The notes: a model not told the origin generated them from the letters alone. A stretch of DNA of 64,000 nucleotides from an uncultured Pontibacter sp. (GCA_947499125.1 CANMMP010000004.1:1-64000); one strand, 5' to 3'; counted from the stretch's first letter, positions 46,881-56,375 are shown. Translations and numbers: made by a program.

Positions 46881-48920
46881 ATGGAAAATCTATTTAGTAA
46901 GTTTAAAAAGGCTGCACCTGCAGCAGCCCTGCTGATGGCAGTGGTAGCAGGTGCAGGGCTGCAAGGCTGCTCAAAGTCGGGCGGCGATGGCTCTGCAATG
47001 GCGGAGGGGCTGTCTTCAGACGCTGCATCGGCAGTGTATGTAGCTCCCGGTAAGCATGATGAGTTGTACTCTTTCCTGTCGGGCGGTTTTAACGGTCAGG
47101 TGTCTGTTTATGGTCTTCCTTCAGGCCGACTGTTAAAGATCATCCCTGTATTCACGCAGCACGGTGAGAACGGCTGGGGTTACAACGAGGAAACAAAAGC
47201 GATGTTGAACACATCACATGGTTTTGTTCCTTGGGACGACCTTCACCACCCTAAACTTTCTCGTACTGACGGACAGACTGACGGACGCTGGTTATTTGTG
47301 AACGGTAACAACACGCCTCGTGTAGCGCGTATCGACCTGACCACATTTGAGACAGTTGAGATCATGGAGATTCCTAACTCAGCTGGTAACCACTGCTCGC
47401 CATACCCAACAAACAATAACGAGTATGTAATTGCAGGTACACGTTTCTCAGTTCCGCTTGATATGAAAGGTGGTACAAGTGACGTTTCGCTTGAGAAATA
47501 TGGTGAGGAATTCAGAGGCTCTATCTCTTTTATTAAGATCGACCCTGAGAAAGGCGACATGGACCTTGACTTCCAGATCCTGGTTCCTGGTTTCGACTAT
47601 GACTTAGCTAATGGTGGTAAAGGCCCGTCTAACGACTGGGTATTCTTTACAACCTATAACTCTGAGCAGGCCGGTACTTTGAAAGAAGTAGGCGCATCGC
47701 AGAACGATAAGGATTACCTGGCAGCAGTGAACTGGAAATTAGCAGCTAAATATGCCAAAGAAGGCAAAGCGCGCGAAATGCCGGCTAACTACTACCATAA
47801 CAAAATGGATAAGGATACGCACATCGCTAAATCTACTGTGAAGAAGAAAGTGCGCTACCTGTTACCTGAAGATTGTCCGGGCATGATGTACCTGTTACCT
47901 GCTCCTAAATCACCTCACGGTATCGACGTTGACCCTTCAGGTGAGTTCATGGTAGTAAGCGGTAAACTTGCTTCAGCTATTCCGGTATTCTCTTTTGCTA
48001 AAATGCAGGATGCTATTAAGAACAAACAATTTGATGGCGAGAAGAACGGTATTCCGATCTTGAAGTATGAATCTGTACTGAAAGGTGAAGTGAAAGAGCC
48101 AGGCTTAGGACCATTGCACACTGAGTTCGACGGAAAAGGCAACGCTTATACTTCTATGTTCGTGTCTTCAGAAGTTGTGAAGTGGAAATTGAACGACCTG
48201 AGCGTTGTTGACAGAATCCCGGTTTACTACTCAGTTGGTCACTTAATGATACCTGGTGGCGATACAAAAGAGCCGCATGGCAAGTACCTGGTAGCGATGA
48301 ACAAGATCACAAAAGACCGTTACCTGCCTACTGGTCCGGAACTGGCGCACTCTGCACAGCTGATCGACATCTCTGGCGAGAAAATGAAACTTCTGCTTGA
48401 CTTCCCGACTGTAGCCGAACCACACTATGCACAGGCCATATTAGCTGAGAAAGTAGCACCTAAGAGTGTTAAATTCTATAAGCTGGATGAGAATACTCAC
48501 CCGCATGCAGTTAAGAAGGAAGCCGATGTTAGCGTGAAGCGTGAAGGCAACGTGGTTAGAGTGAAGATGACAGCCATACGTAGCCACATGACACCAGATA
48601 ACATTGAAGGTATTCAGGTTGGTGACACAGTCCTCTTCCACGTTACTAACCTCGAGCAGGACTGGGACGTACCTCACGGATTTGCCATGATGGGTGCCAA
48701 CACAGCTGAAACCCTGGTTATGCCAGGTGCTACTCAAACATTAAGATGGGTACCTAAGAAAGCCGGTGTATATCCTTTCTACTGCACAGACTTCTGTTCT
48801 GCGCTTCACCAGGAAATGCAGGGCTATGTAAGGGTATCTCCAAAAGGATCTAACGTGCCGATCAAATTCTCGACCGGTAAAAAGAAACAAAACATTCCAG
48901 GAGTAGCATCAACTCAATAG
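46881..48920 (+). CDS. nosZ: Sec-dependent (clade II) nitrous-oxide reductase
   Basis: The 679-residue protein reduces N2O to N2. The N-terminus is a lipoprotein-type signal peptide (GAGLQGCSKSG) without a twin-arginine motif, typical of the Sec-dependent clade II. The propeller carries the CuZ histidines (DDLHHP, NHCSP, GPLHTEF, EPHGKY, AEPHYAQ). The C-terminal cupredoxin has the CuA motif CTDFCSALHQEMQG near residue 635. A terminator follows, so the downstream nos genes may be expressed at a lower level. Confidence 0.97.
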   Translation: MENLFSKFKKAAPAAALLMAVVAGAGLQGCSKSGGDGSAMAEGLSSDAASAVYVAPGKHDELYSFLSGGFNGQVSVYGLPSGRLLKIIPVFTQHGENGWGYNEETKAMLNTSHGFVPWDDLHHPKLSRTDGQTDGRWLFVNGNNTPRVARIDLTTFETVEIMEIPNSAGNHCSPYPTNNNEYVIAGTRFSVPLDMKGGTSDVSLEKYGEEFRGSISFIKIDPEKGDMDLDFQILVPGFDYDLANGGKGPSNDWVFFTTYNSEQAGTLKEVGASQNDKDYLAAVNWKLAAKYAKEGKAREMPANYYHNKMDKDTHIAKSTVKKKVRYLLPEDCPGMMYLLPAPKSPHGIDVDPSGEFMVVSGKLASAIPVFSFAKMQDAIKNKQFDGEKNGIPILKYESVLKGEVKEPGLGPLHTEFDGKGNAYTSMFVSSEVVKWKLNDLSVVDRIPVYYSVGHLMIPGGDTKEPHGKYLVAMNKITKDRYLPTGPELAHSAQLIDISGEKMKLLLDFPTVAEPHYAQAILAEKVAPKSVKFYKLDENTHPHAVKKEADVSVKREGNVVRVKMTAIRSHMTPDNIEGIQVGDTVLFHVTNLEQDWDVPHGFAMMGANTAETLVMPGATQTLRWVPKKAGVYPFYCTDFCSALHQEMQGYVRVSPKGSNVPIKFSTGKKKQNIPGVASTQ

Positions 48921-48938
48921 TGCTTTAACTGGGTAAAT

Positions 48939-48977
48939 CAGCGGAGGTTACCCATGTAGCCTCCGCTGTATTTTTTT
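48939..48977 (+). terminator. Terminator or attenuator between nosZ and the downstream nos genes
   Basis: CAGCGGAGG and CCTCCGCTG pair around a 12-nt loop and are followed by TATTTTTTTA. It likely limits read-through into the accessory genes. Confidence 0.85.
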
Positions 48978-49127
48978 ATGAGTTGCGCATACTTCAGTTA
49001 AAAATTTTCATCCAGGGGTCTCGATTGGATTGCAGGGGATCAGGGTGATAAGTCATCTGAAGATTGAAATGGTAAAAGCATATTTCTACAACGCGACCCT
49101 TTTTCAATTCACCTTAAATATAGAAGG

Positions 49128-49742
49128 ATGAAAGCTTACCATAAAGTGCTGATGATTGTGGCAGCATTATCTCTTGGCTTACTGTTTATGTTCCCGATGT
49201 GGAAGATATACCTTAAAGCCCCACAATATCCTGAAGGCCTCGAGCTACACATCTGGGTAAATAAACTTGGCGGCAGTTCCGACCACGTTCTTCAGAACTT
49301 CAATATCCTGAACCACTACATCGGTATGGAGCCGATACATGCTGAGTCGTTTGCCGAGCTTACCTATATGCCCTATATTGTAATTGCCTTTATGATAACA
49401 GGTGTTATAGTTGCGCTGATTGGTAAAGCTAAACTTGTACTGACCTGGACTGTTCTGCTTATGGTTGGCGGTGCTGCCGGTATACTTGACTTTTACCTGT
49501 GGCTCGTTAAATTCGGAACCAACCTTAGCCCGGAAGCGCCTATTAAAGTACCTGGCATGACGTATATTCCGCCACTTTTAGGCCATAAGACCCTGCTCAA
49601 CTTTGAAGCACTTTCGCTGCCGGCTCTTGGTAGCCTGGGTATTCTGCTGGCAGTTGTATTTTCAGGGATAGTATATTTCCTGAGTCGCAGGTCTGATAAG
49701 GCAAATAAACCCGTAAACTCTAACAAAGCATTTGCAACATGA
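49128..49742 (+). CDS. Nos-cluster membrane protein of unknown function
   Basis: The 204-residue protein has about four transmembrane helices and periplasmic loops containing LHIWVNKLGG, then QNFNILNHYIGM. The His residues may bind metal. It overlaps nosL by 4 bp (ATGA), so the two are co-translated. Proteins of this shape are usual between nosZ and nosL in Bacteroidota. A role in copper delivery or electron transfer is inferred from position only. Confidence 0.75.
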   Translation: MKAYHKVLMIVAALSLGLLFMFPMWKIYLKAPQYPEGLELHIWVNKLGGSSDHVLQNFNILNHYIGMEPIHAESFAELTYMPYIVIAFMITGVIVALIGKAKLVLTWTVLLMVGGAAGILDFYLWLVKFGTNLSPEAPIKVPGMTYIPPLLGHKTLLNFEALSLPALGSLGILLAVVFSGIVYFLSRRSDKANKPVNSNKAFAT

Positions 49743-50206
49743 AAAACATAAAGGTATATCTACTGCACAGCCTGGTTCTCATCCTGTTCTTAACTGCAGG
49801 TTGTTCGCCGGAGCCAAAACCGATTGCTTATGGGGCTGCTAACTGCACCCATTGCAACATGACGGTAGCAGATAACCGATATGGTGCCGAGCTGGTGAAT
49901 GATAAGGGGAAAGCCTACTTCTTCGACTCAGCTGAATGCCTGATGGCTTATGCCAACGAGCAACCGGAACAAACTGAGAATGCCGCTTTTTTGCTGGTAA
50001 CTGATTTCACCAGACCAGGTGAACTGATAGATGCCACTAAAGCAACTTATTTGCAAACTATAGCTTTGCCAAGCCCGATGGGCATGTACATGACAGCGAT
50101 AGAGGACCAGGCCACTGCAGCAAAAATGCAACAGGAACATGGCGGACGTCTGCTTAACTGGAACGATGCGGTAGAAGCCGTTAAAAATAATGAGAGACCT
50201 AAGTAA
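49739..50206 (+). CDS. nosL: NosL copper-binding lipoprotein
   Basis: The 155-residue lipoprotein (LTAGC lipobox) has the NosL copper motif NCTHCNM near residue 37 and a conserved YFFDSAECLMAY near 60. NosL delivers Cu(I) to NosZ for CuZ assembly. Overlaps of 4 bp with the previous gene and 17 bp with nosD show a tightly coupled operon. Confidence 0.93.
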   Translation: MKNIKVYLLHSLVLILFLTAGCSPEPKPIAYGAANCTHCNMTVADNRYGAELVNDKGKAYFFDSAECLMAYANEQPEQTENAAFLLVTDFTRPGELIDATKATYLQTIALPSPMGMYMTAIEDQATAAKMQQEHGGRLLNWNDAVEAVKNNERPK

Positions 50207-51491
50207 ACATATCATATTTATACTTGCCACTTTGGTGTTGCTGTTACTGGGTAATTCTGTTACCTATGGCAGTACACTAAAGGTGTGCAAAACCTGTACC
50301 TATACATCTGTGAAGCAGGCTGTGGCAAAAGCAAAGCCCGGCGATACTGTGCTGATAGAAGGTGGAGAGTATAAGGAACATGGAATTGAAGTTAACAAGC
50401 CGATAACTATACTTGGGCGTAACTACCCGGTTATCGACGGAAACTATAAAGGCCAGATCATTACCATTACTTCTGATAACGTAACGGTAGAGGGCCTCAC
50501 TTTAAAGAATATTGGAACCAGTTATACCCGCGACGATGCTGCTATCCGCGTTATAGAGCGCAGCAACATCCGGATACTGAACAACACGATACTTAACACT
50601 TACTTCGGCATTTACCTGCAGAACTCTGATAACTGTGTGATAAAAGGCAATGTGGTTACCGGCCAGGATGTAAAAGGTCTGAATGAATCGGCACTGGGAA
50701 ATGCCATACACTTATGGTACTGCGATAATGCTGTAATAAGCAACAACAAGCTGCAAGGCCACCGAGATGGCATTTACCTGGAGTTTGTAAAAGACAGCGA
50801 AGTAAAGAACAACTTAAGCGAGAACAACCTACGCTATGGCTTGCATTTTATGTTCTCCGACCGAAATGTTTATACCCATAATACTTTCCGGATGAATGGC
50901 GCTGGTGTAGCCGTAATGTATACCCGCGACATACGGATGGAGCATAATACTTTTGAGAATAACTGGGGTGCTGCAGCTTATGGTTTGCTGTTAAAGGACA
51001 TCAGTAGCAGCATTATCCATAACAATACATTCCGCCAGAATACGACCGGCATTTACATGGAAAGCTCGAGCCGCTTAGATATAAAGCACAACGAATTTGA
51101 CAAAAACGGCTGGGCCGTACGTTTGCTGAGCAGCTGTATACAGGACACGTTCCGGCTGAACAATTTTACATCAAACTCTTTTGATGTGAGTACCAACGGC
51201 ACGCCAACCATGAACCACTTCGAGAACAATTACTGGGATAAGTATAGCGGCTACGATCTGGATAAAGATAAGGTAGGGGATGTGCCATACAGGCCGGTAA
51301 GTTTATACTCGATGCTGGTGGAGAAAGTGCCGCCCTCTATTATGTTTATGCGCAGTTTTATGGTTGATATGATGGATAACATTGAAAAAGTGTTGCCAAG
51401 CTTTATACCTGAAAACCTGGTTGATGAGCAACCCATGATGAGAAAGAACAACTATGATAACGATAGAAAACTTACAAAAGTCGTACGGTAA
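50190..51491 (+). CDS. nosD: NosD periplasmic beta-helix copper-maturation factor
   Basis: The 433-residue protein has a signal peptide (to about residue 27) and a right-handed beta-helix (about 35-360) with CASH-type repeats (NNTILNTYFGIYLQNSDN pattern). NosD works with NosFY in CuZ assembly. The C-terminal KNNYDNDRKLTKVVR tail lies in the 38-bp overlap with nosF. Confidence 0.93.
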   Translation: MRDLSKHIIFILATLVLLLLGNSVTYGSTLKVCKTCTYTSVKQAVAKAKPGDTVLIEGGEYKEHGIEVNKPITILGRNYPVIDGNYKGQIITITSDNVTVEGLTLKNIGTSYTRDDAAIRVIERSNIRILNNTILNTYFGIYLQNSDNCVIKGNVVTGQDVKGLNESALGNAIHLWYCDNAVISNNKLQGHRDGIYLEFVKDSEVKNNLSENNLRYGLHFMFSDRNVYTHNTFRMNGAGVAVMYTRDIRMEHNTFENNWGAAAYGLLLKDISSSIIHNNTFRQNTTGIYMESSSRLDIKHNEFDKNGWAVRLLSSCIQDTFRLNNFTSNSFDVSTNGTPTMNHFENNYWDKYSGYDLDKDKVGDVPYRPVSLYSMLVEKVPPSIMFMRSFMVDMMDNIEKVLPSFIPENLVDEQPMMRKNNYDNDRKLTKVVR

Positions 51492-52161
51492 GCTGCAGGT
51501 GCTGAAGGACGTAAGTGTCCGTTTCGGCGAAGGCAAAGTGATATCGGTTATCGGCCCGAACGGCTCCGGCAAAACCACTATGAGCAAGTGTATACTTGGC
51601 ATGGTGCTGCCCGATAGCGGCGATATAAAAATTGACGGCGAAAGTATACTGAAGCAGCATGCCTACCGAAGCAAGATAGGCTATATGCCACAAATAGGCC
51701 GTTATCCTGAAAACATGAAGATCCGCCAGGTCATCAGCATGATTCGGGACATTCGCAAAGATGTAAAGCAAGTGGATGAAGAACTGATCGGGCTTTATAG
51801 TCTGGAGGAAATGTATGAGAAGCGAATGGGCTCCTTATCGGGTGGTACAAAGCAAAAAGTAAGCGCCGCGCTGGCCTTTATGTTCAATCCGCAGATACTT
51901 ATACTTGATGAGCCTACCGCCGGTCTCGACCCGATATCTGCTGAAATTCTGAAGTGCAAGATCCTGAAGGAAAAGAAAAAAGGGAAGCTGATCCTGATCA
52001 CGTCGCATATTATGAGCGAAGTGGAAGAAGTAGCCGACGAAGTGGTTTGCCTGGTAGACGGACAACTGAAATTCCATGAAACGATAGCAGACATAAAAGC
52101 CCAGACTAATGAAGAGCGCCTGAGCCGTGCTATTGCCAAAATAATGAACGAGGAGGACTAA
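51454..52161 (+). CDS. nosF: NosF ABC transporter ATPase
   Basis: The 235-residue ATPase has Walker A GPNGSGKTT near residue 34, signature LSGGTKQKVS near 132 and Walker B ILILDEPTAGLD near 149. With NosY it forms the ABC transporter of the NosDFY complex that matures NosZ. It overlaps nosD by 38 bp and is 3 bp before nosY. Confidence 0.93.
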   Translation: MITIENLQKSYGKLQVLKDVSVRFGEGKVISVIGPNGSGKTTMSKCILGMVLPDSGDIKIDGESILKQHAYRSKIGYMPQIGRYPENMKIRQVISMIRDIRKDVKQVDEELIGLYSLEEMYEKRMGSLSGGTKQKVSAALAFMFNPQILILDEPTAGLDPISAEILKCKILKEKKKGKLILITSHIMSEVEEVADEVVCLVDGQLKFHETIADIKAQTNEERLSRAIAKIMNEED

Positions 52162-52164
52162 GCC

Positions 52165-52932
52165 ATGAACAAAATCATTAAATACGTTTTCTACGACATC
52201 GTACGGAACAAAATAGTACTGGCTTATACTTTGTTTCTGCTGTTGCTGTCTATCGGTTTGTTTAACCTGGGCGGCAACCCGGATAAGGCTATTCTGAGTT
52301 TGCTGAACCTGGTTTTACTGACTGTTCCCCTTATAAGCATTATCTTCGCGACTACACACTTTTACAACTCTTATGAGTTTATGGAACTGCTGGTAGCTCA
52401 ACCTATAAACCGGAAAAAGATATTTATGAGCGAGTACCTGGGTGTGGCCTGTTCTTTATCTGGTGCTTTTGTGCTGGGTGTTGGTTTGCCGGTGCTGTTT
52501 TTTGGTGCCAGTTTAACAGGTTTATACTTAGTGCTTACAGGGGTGTTCATCACCTTTATTTTTGTTGCAATGGCGTTCCTGGCTTCTGTCATTACCCGCG
52601 ATAAAGCCAAAGGTATAGGTATAGCGCTGCTATTGTGGTTCTACTTTGCTTTGATCTACGATGGTATTGTGTTGTTTATACTTTACTCTTTCAGCGATTA
52701 TCCTTTAGAGAATGCTACGCTTGCCTTAACAGCTTTAAACCCGATAGACCTGGGCAGAATTATAGTTTTGCTAAACCTGGATGTGTCTGCGTTGATGGGC
52801 TATACCGGTGCGCTGTACAAAAGTATACTGGGTAGTTTGTGGGGTGTTGGATTGGCTTTTGGCTTGTTATTGCTGTGGGTGCTGGTACCGTATTTTACTT
52901 CCAGAAGAATTTTTTCCAAACGAGATCTGTGA
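52165..52932 (+). CDS. nosY: NosY ABC transporter permease
   Basis: The 255-residue protein has six transmembrane helices in the ABC-2-type pattern. It is the last gene of the nosLDFY block and pairs with NosF. A strong terminator follows 30 bp later. Confidence 0.9.
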   Translation: MNKIIKYVFYDIVRNKIVLAYTLFLLLLSIGLFNLGGNPDKAILSLLNLVLLTVPLISIIFATTHFYNSYEFMELLVAQPINRKKIFMSEYLGVACSLSGAFVLGVGLPVLFFGASLTGLYLVLTGVFITFIFVAMAFLASVITRDKAKGIGIALLLWFYFALIYDGIVLFILYSFSDYPLENATLALTALNPIDLGRIIVLLNLDVSALMGYTGALYKSILGSLWGVGLAFGLLLLWVLVPYFTSRRIFSKRDL

Positions 52933-52962
52933 TCTTAATAAGTCAGTGTTTTGTGATTTTTG

Positions 52963-52992
52963 AGCGCAGCACGAAAGTGCTGCGCTTTTTTT
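52963..52992. terminator. Strong terminator of the nos operon
   Basis: AGCGCAGCAC and GTGCTGCGCT form a 10-bp stem with a GAAA loop and are followed by a run of seven T. Confidence 0.9.
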
Positions 52993-52996
52993 ATAC

Positions 52997-53221
52997 TTAC
53001 TGAACGTCTTCAGCCGACAAGGTGTCGGTCACTTCCAGGCGGGCAGAGTCTTCGTCGAGCTCTAACTGCGGACTTATCTCTTCCCCAGAGCCAATCTCTA
53101 CATCACCGTCACCTAAAGTTTCTTCGTTGGTGGTTTCAGTCTGTGCTTCTTCGTTAGTTGTGTTTGCATCGCTGCAGGCAAAAGCAAAAAAGCCTAATCC
53201 TATAATAAGTAGTTTTTTCAT
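52997..53221 (-). CDS. Small acidic lipoprotein
   Basis: The 74-residue protein has a signal peptide with lipobox FAFAC (Cys16), then a highly acidic, Thr/Glu-rich disordered stretch. No known domain. The nos-operon terminator lies just beyond its stop and could also serve it. Function unknown. Confidence 0.6.
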   Translation of the reverse strand: MKKLLIIGLGFFAFACSDANTTNEEAQTETTNEETLGDGDVEIGSGEEISPQLELDEDSARLEVTDTLSAEDVQ

Positions 53222-53305
53222 AGCCTTGTATGGTTGATTGAACTATAAAAAACGAGACAAAAGGAAGTGAGTTACAATTGACAGATGATTACTGTTTGTA
53301 GCTAC

Positions 53306-53346
53306 CAAAACAGAAGGCCTTAGCAATTAGGTATTTGCTAAGGCCT
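53306..53346 (-). terminator. Terminator of the nor-proline dehydrogenase operon
   Basis: AGGCCTTAGCAA and TTGCTAAGGCCT form a 12-bp perfect stem with an 8-nt loop; the T-run on the minus strand is short (TTTT). Confidence 0.75.
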
Positions 53347-53368
53347 GTGCATTAAATTTGTTATATAG

Positions 53369-54565
53369 TTATAGTTGTCGTCGTTTCATTTCCTGTTTAA
53401 GCAGGCTGAGCTCGCGGCCCATTTGCCCGGCTATGGATGTGTTCTCTTCGGCCCGGCGAAGCAAATATGGTATGGTAGTAGCCACATCGCCATAAGGCAG
53501 GTATTTTGATACATTAAATCCGGAGTAGGCCAGGTTAAAGGTCAGGTTATCGCTCATGCCAAAAAGCTGTGAAAAGTGCACGCGCTCTTTATAAGGCTTC
53601 ACCTTTTCTTCCTGAATGCGGTTTACCAGGTATAAAGTACTGGCCTCGTTATGGGTTGCAGCGCATAACTCTACACGGTTCAGGTTGTCAAGGCAAATGT
53701 CAATGGCTTTGTTAAAGCTATTATCGGTATCCTGTTTAGCCGTAAAAACCGGGCATGGATAACCTTTATCCTGAGCGCGCAATTGTTCTTTTTCGAGGTA
53801 AGCTCCGCGTACTATTTTTATACCGGCTATTGCCTGCTCCGTCTCAAAACGTTTTAAGCATGCTTCTAAATAGCTTACCCTGTCTACTCGGTACATCTGG
53901 AGGGTATTAAAAATAGCAGCTCTTCCCAAATTATAGCGCAGCATCATTTTTTCAGCCAGTTCATCCATAGGGTCCTGCATCCAGCTTTCTTCAGCATCGA
54001 TGTATAAGGTTAGTCCAGCTTCTGCTACTGCCTGGCAAATGGCATCCAGTCTTCTTTTTGTGCGGTTAAATGCCTGCTGTTCTGTGGTCGTCAACGTTTC
54101 ATTTTCGTGCAGTTTTCGGAACACTTCTTTAGGGCCGATACCGGTAAGCTTTATACTCAGGTAACTGAATGATCCGGTCTTAACAGCTATACTTATATTA
54201 CGAAACACTTCGTCTTTTACCTTATCGAAACCTGTTTCGGTTTCCTGTGCTTCGGCAGCGTAATCGAGCACGGTATGCACATTGGCTTTATTCAGGCGAT
54301 GCATTACAGTTTGTGCTTCATTTACTGTAGTTCCGCCGCAAAAATGGCGATAGATCGTCCGCTTGATCAAACCTTTTACCGGTAGTTTTAATGCCAGTGC
54401 TGCGCGCGCTGCTAATCCGCCTGCTTTAACAAGGGCAGGACTTTCCATCAGTTTAAAAAGGAAGTGCGCCAGTTTCAGTTCGCTGTTGGTTTTTGTTCTG
54501 AAAGCTATTTGCAGGTTGTCGGGGTTAAACTGCTGATCGATGGGTTTTATAGTTGCCGTATGCAT
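53369..54565 (-). CDS. Proline dehydrogenase
   Basis: The 398-residue enzyme oxidises proline to pyrroline-5-carboxylate with FAD and passes electrons to quinone. The ProDH barrel is seen in IKLTGIG near residue 138, DAEESWMQDPMDELA near 189, KIVRGAYLEKEQ near 249, ATHNE near 301 and the C-terminal YLLRRAEENTSI signature. It starts 2 bp after the norB-like stop, so it is co-transcribed with nitric-oxide reductase genes, which is unusual. Confidence 0.93.
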   Translation of the reverse strand: MHTATIKPIDQQFNPDNLQIAFRTKTNSELKLAHFLFKLMESPALVKAGGLAARAALALKLPVKGLIKRTIYRHFCGGTTVNEAQTVMHRLNKANVHTVLDYAAEAQETETGFDKVKDEVFRNISIAVKTGSFSYLSIKLTGIGPKEVFRKLHENETLTTTEQQAFNRTKRRLDAICQAVAEAGLTLYIDAEESWMQDPMDELAEKMMLRYNLGRAAIFNTLQMYRVDRVSYLEACLKRFETEQAIAGIKIVRGAYLEKEQLRAQDKGYPCPVFTAKQDTDNSFNKAIDICLDNLNRVELCAATHNEASTLYLVNRIQEEKVKPYKERVHFSQLFGMSDNLTFNLAYSGFNVSKYLPYGDVATTIPYLLRRAEENTSIAGQMGRELSLLKQEMKRRQL

Positions 54566-54567
54566 GG

Positions 54568-55932
54568 TTATGATGCCTGTAATTGAGTTTCGGGTTGAGT
54601 GACTTTAGTAGAGAATTTATGTATGATGGTTTTAAGCAGTGGCAAAACAATGAGTATAATACCCATCGCAATGCCTATTCCGGACACTGTAAAGCCAACA
54701 AACCAAGGCACCAGTTCGCGCATAAGCAGGGCATGAGGTATATCTGGGTTTTGTACCTGCATTACTGCTTTGCCTACGCCAGCCCCGATCAACGATATCC
54801 AGAATATAAGCAGGGCGCCATTACTAAGGTATAAGCCTGAGTTTATGTACTTCAGTTGTTTTGTGCTGAAACGGCTAGCAAAGCGACTGCATGCATAGGT
54901 TGCGGAAGCAAACAATAACATGGTGTTTATACCTATCGTGGTACCCATGGCATGTGCTACCGTAATGTGTGTGCCGTGCGTGTATAGGTTAATAGCCGGT
55001 ACCGACATCATCAGCGCCATCACCAGATTTAGAAATATCCAGATATCGGCAGCAGTAAAGAACCTGTAAGAAAGCAGGTGCCTGTGTTTTTTTGCATCAG
55101 AAAGCGAGCTTCGCCAGTTCCAGATGATCTTGGCAAGTATGATCAGCTCGGTCATACTTACAGCGTAAGCTGTGTATCGGATAACATTGCTTACTGGTAA
55201 ACTATAGATGTGATGCCCCCAGTTAAACATCAGGTTAAATAACCCAAGGTAAAACATTGCATAAGCCAACGGTTGACGCGCGATCTTTTTGTTGCCGCTT
55301 ATCTTCTCCATTACAAAGAGGGCACTGCCGTTTATCAGCAGGTTCCAGGAGCCAACCAGCGAGCCGTACGATTTCCATTGCACCGCCATATCGCGCACCA
55401 GGTTTTTCTCGAAGTAGGGGAGCAGCCACAAGTACGACTCAGCAAACGAAAGTATAAAAAACAGGATACCGCACATCCACATCCAACGGTAAACCGGCCA
55501 TTTGCCAATTACAGGCCTTTTTTTGATGCGTTTATAAAATACAATGGCCAGCACAACAAAAGAGGATGCGATGATCAGGCCCAGTTGGGGAGGGAATTCC
55601 CAGTACTCGCGGCCACCAAAAATACCCAATGCGTAAAAAACAGGTATGGCCAGTGCGGCTATTAAAAGCAGAATATACTGAACTACCGGCAGGCGTTGTA
55701 TAGTTTGTTTCTTTTGTTTTGGTAAGTATAGATACAAGCCACCTATAGCTGTAAACAGAATCCAGAAAATGATGGAAGATACATGGAGCGGCCTCAGTTT
55801 TGCGAAAGGAATGATATCGCGGAGCTCGTTCGGGAATAAATAAAAAATGCCGCCAAGCGCACCAAATAATACGCCTGCCAGCAAAAACACAAGCCCCGTG
55901 GCTATACTTAATAATCCGATTGGTTTGCTCAT
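54568..55932 (-). CDS. norB: NorB-like heme-copper oxidase/nitric-oxide reductase subunit
   Basis: The 454-residue protein has 12 transmembrane helices. Conserved His are LRPLH (His50), GHH (His240, His241) and THGTHITVAHAM (His319, His322, His327) followed by TIGIN, as in NorB. The HLWVEG motif that gives two FeB ligands in cNOR is instead NLLING (Asn197, Asn201). It is paired with a c-type cytochrome subunit overlapping by 4 bp. It is probably a divergent NO reductase; a cbb3-like oxidase subunit is the alternative. Confidence 0.75.
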   Translation of the reverse strand: MSKPIGLLSIATGLVFLLAGVLFGALGGIFYLFPNELRDIIPFAKLRPLHVSSIIFWILFTAIGGLYLYLPKQKKQTIQRLPVVQYILLLIAALAIPVFYALGIFGGREYWEFPPQLGLIIASSFVVLAIVFYKRIKKRPVIGKWPVYRWMWMCGILFFILSFAESYLWLLPYFEKNLVRDMAVQWKSYGSLVGSWNLLINGSALFVMEKISGNKKIARQPLAYAMFYLGLFNLMFNWGHHIYSLPVSNVIRYTAYAVSMTELIILAKIIWNWRSSLSDAKKHRHLLSYRFFTAADIWIFLNLVMALMMSVPAINLYTHGTHITVAHAMGTTIGINTMLLFASATYACSRFASRFSTKQLKYINSGLYLSNGALLIFWISLIGAGVGKAVMQVQNPDIPHALLMRELVPWFVGFTVSGIGIAMGIILIVLPLLKTIIHKFSTKVTQPETQLQAS

Positions 55933-56375
55933 GGTTGCGAGGTGTTGGTTTGGTGTATCTGTCCGTAGGGGTCTGTCCGGAAATGGCTTCGGTCTGCTTT
56001 GCCGCTCTTATCAGCATCCTTTAAAAAAACCACCAATGCCTGAATTTCGTCAGGTTTGAGTTTAAAGTCGGGCATGGTAGCGGTACCATGTTGCAAAATT
56101 GCCCGCACGTATAACTCTCCCTTGCCTTTCGCCGACATCACGTTAGTTACATCGGGACCCAGGTAGCCACCCAAACCATAGAGCTGGTGGCAAGCAGAAC
56201 AGTTGTTTTGCTGCCAGAGGTGCTTGCCTTTCAGCGCAAGTTCCTGCTCGGCAGGCGATACTGTTTCTGGTACTTCCGAAGTATACACAAAGGCCGTAAA
56301 AAACAGGAAGCTTATAAAAAGACAGCCGAAGATGAGTTTTATTCCGGTTGCGGTACCAAAAGCACGCTTTAGCAT
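55929..56375 (-). CDS. norC: NorC-like cytochrome c subunit
   Basis: About 148 residues from MLKRAFGTA; a longer frame to 56453 is less likely because it would start 3 bp from a regulator site and leave no room for a promoter. It has an N-terminal transmembrane anchor (about 8-30), a single heme site CSACH near residue 57 and a Met ligand in ATMPDF near 100. It overlaps the norB-like gene by 4 bp. It would pass electrons to the NorB-like subunit. Confidence 0.78.
   Translation of the reverse strand: MLKRAFGTATGIKLIFGCLFISFLFFTAFVYTSEVPETVSPAEQELALKGKHLWQQNNCSACHQLYGLGGYLGPDVTNVMSAKGKGELYVRAILQHGTATMPDFKLKPDEIQALVVFLKDADKSGKADRSHFRTDPYGQIHQTNTSQP

Noticed and set aside
55532..56017. 161-codon frame overlapping the norB/norC-like genes
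   Set aside because: It is in another frame of well-supported oxidase genes, with shadow composition rich in Arg, His and Thr.
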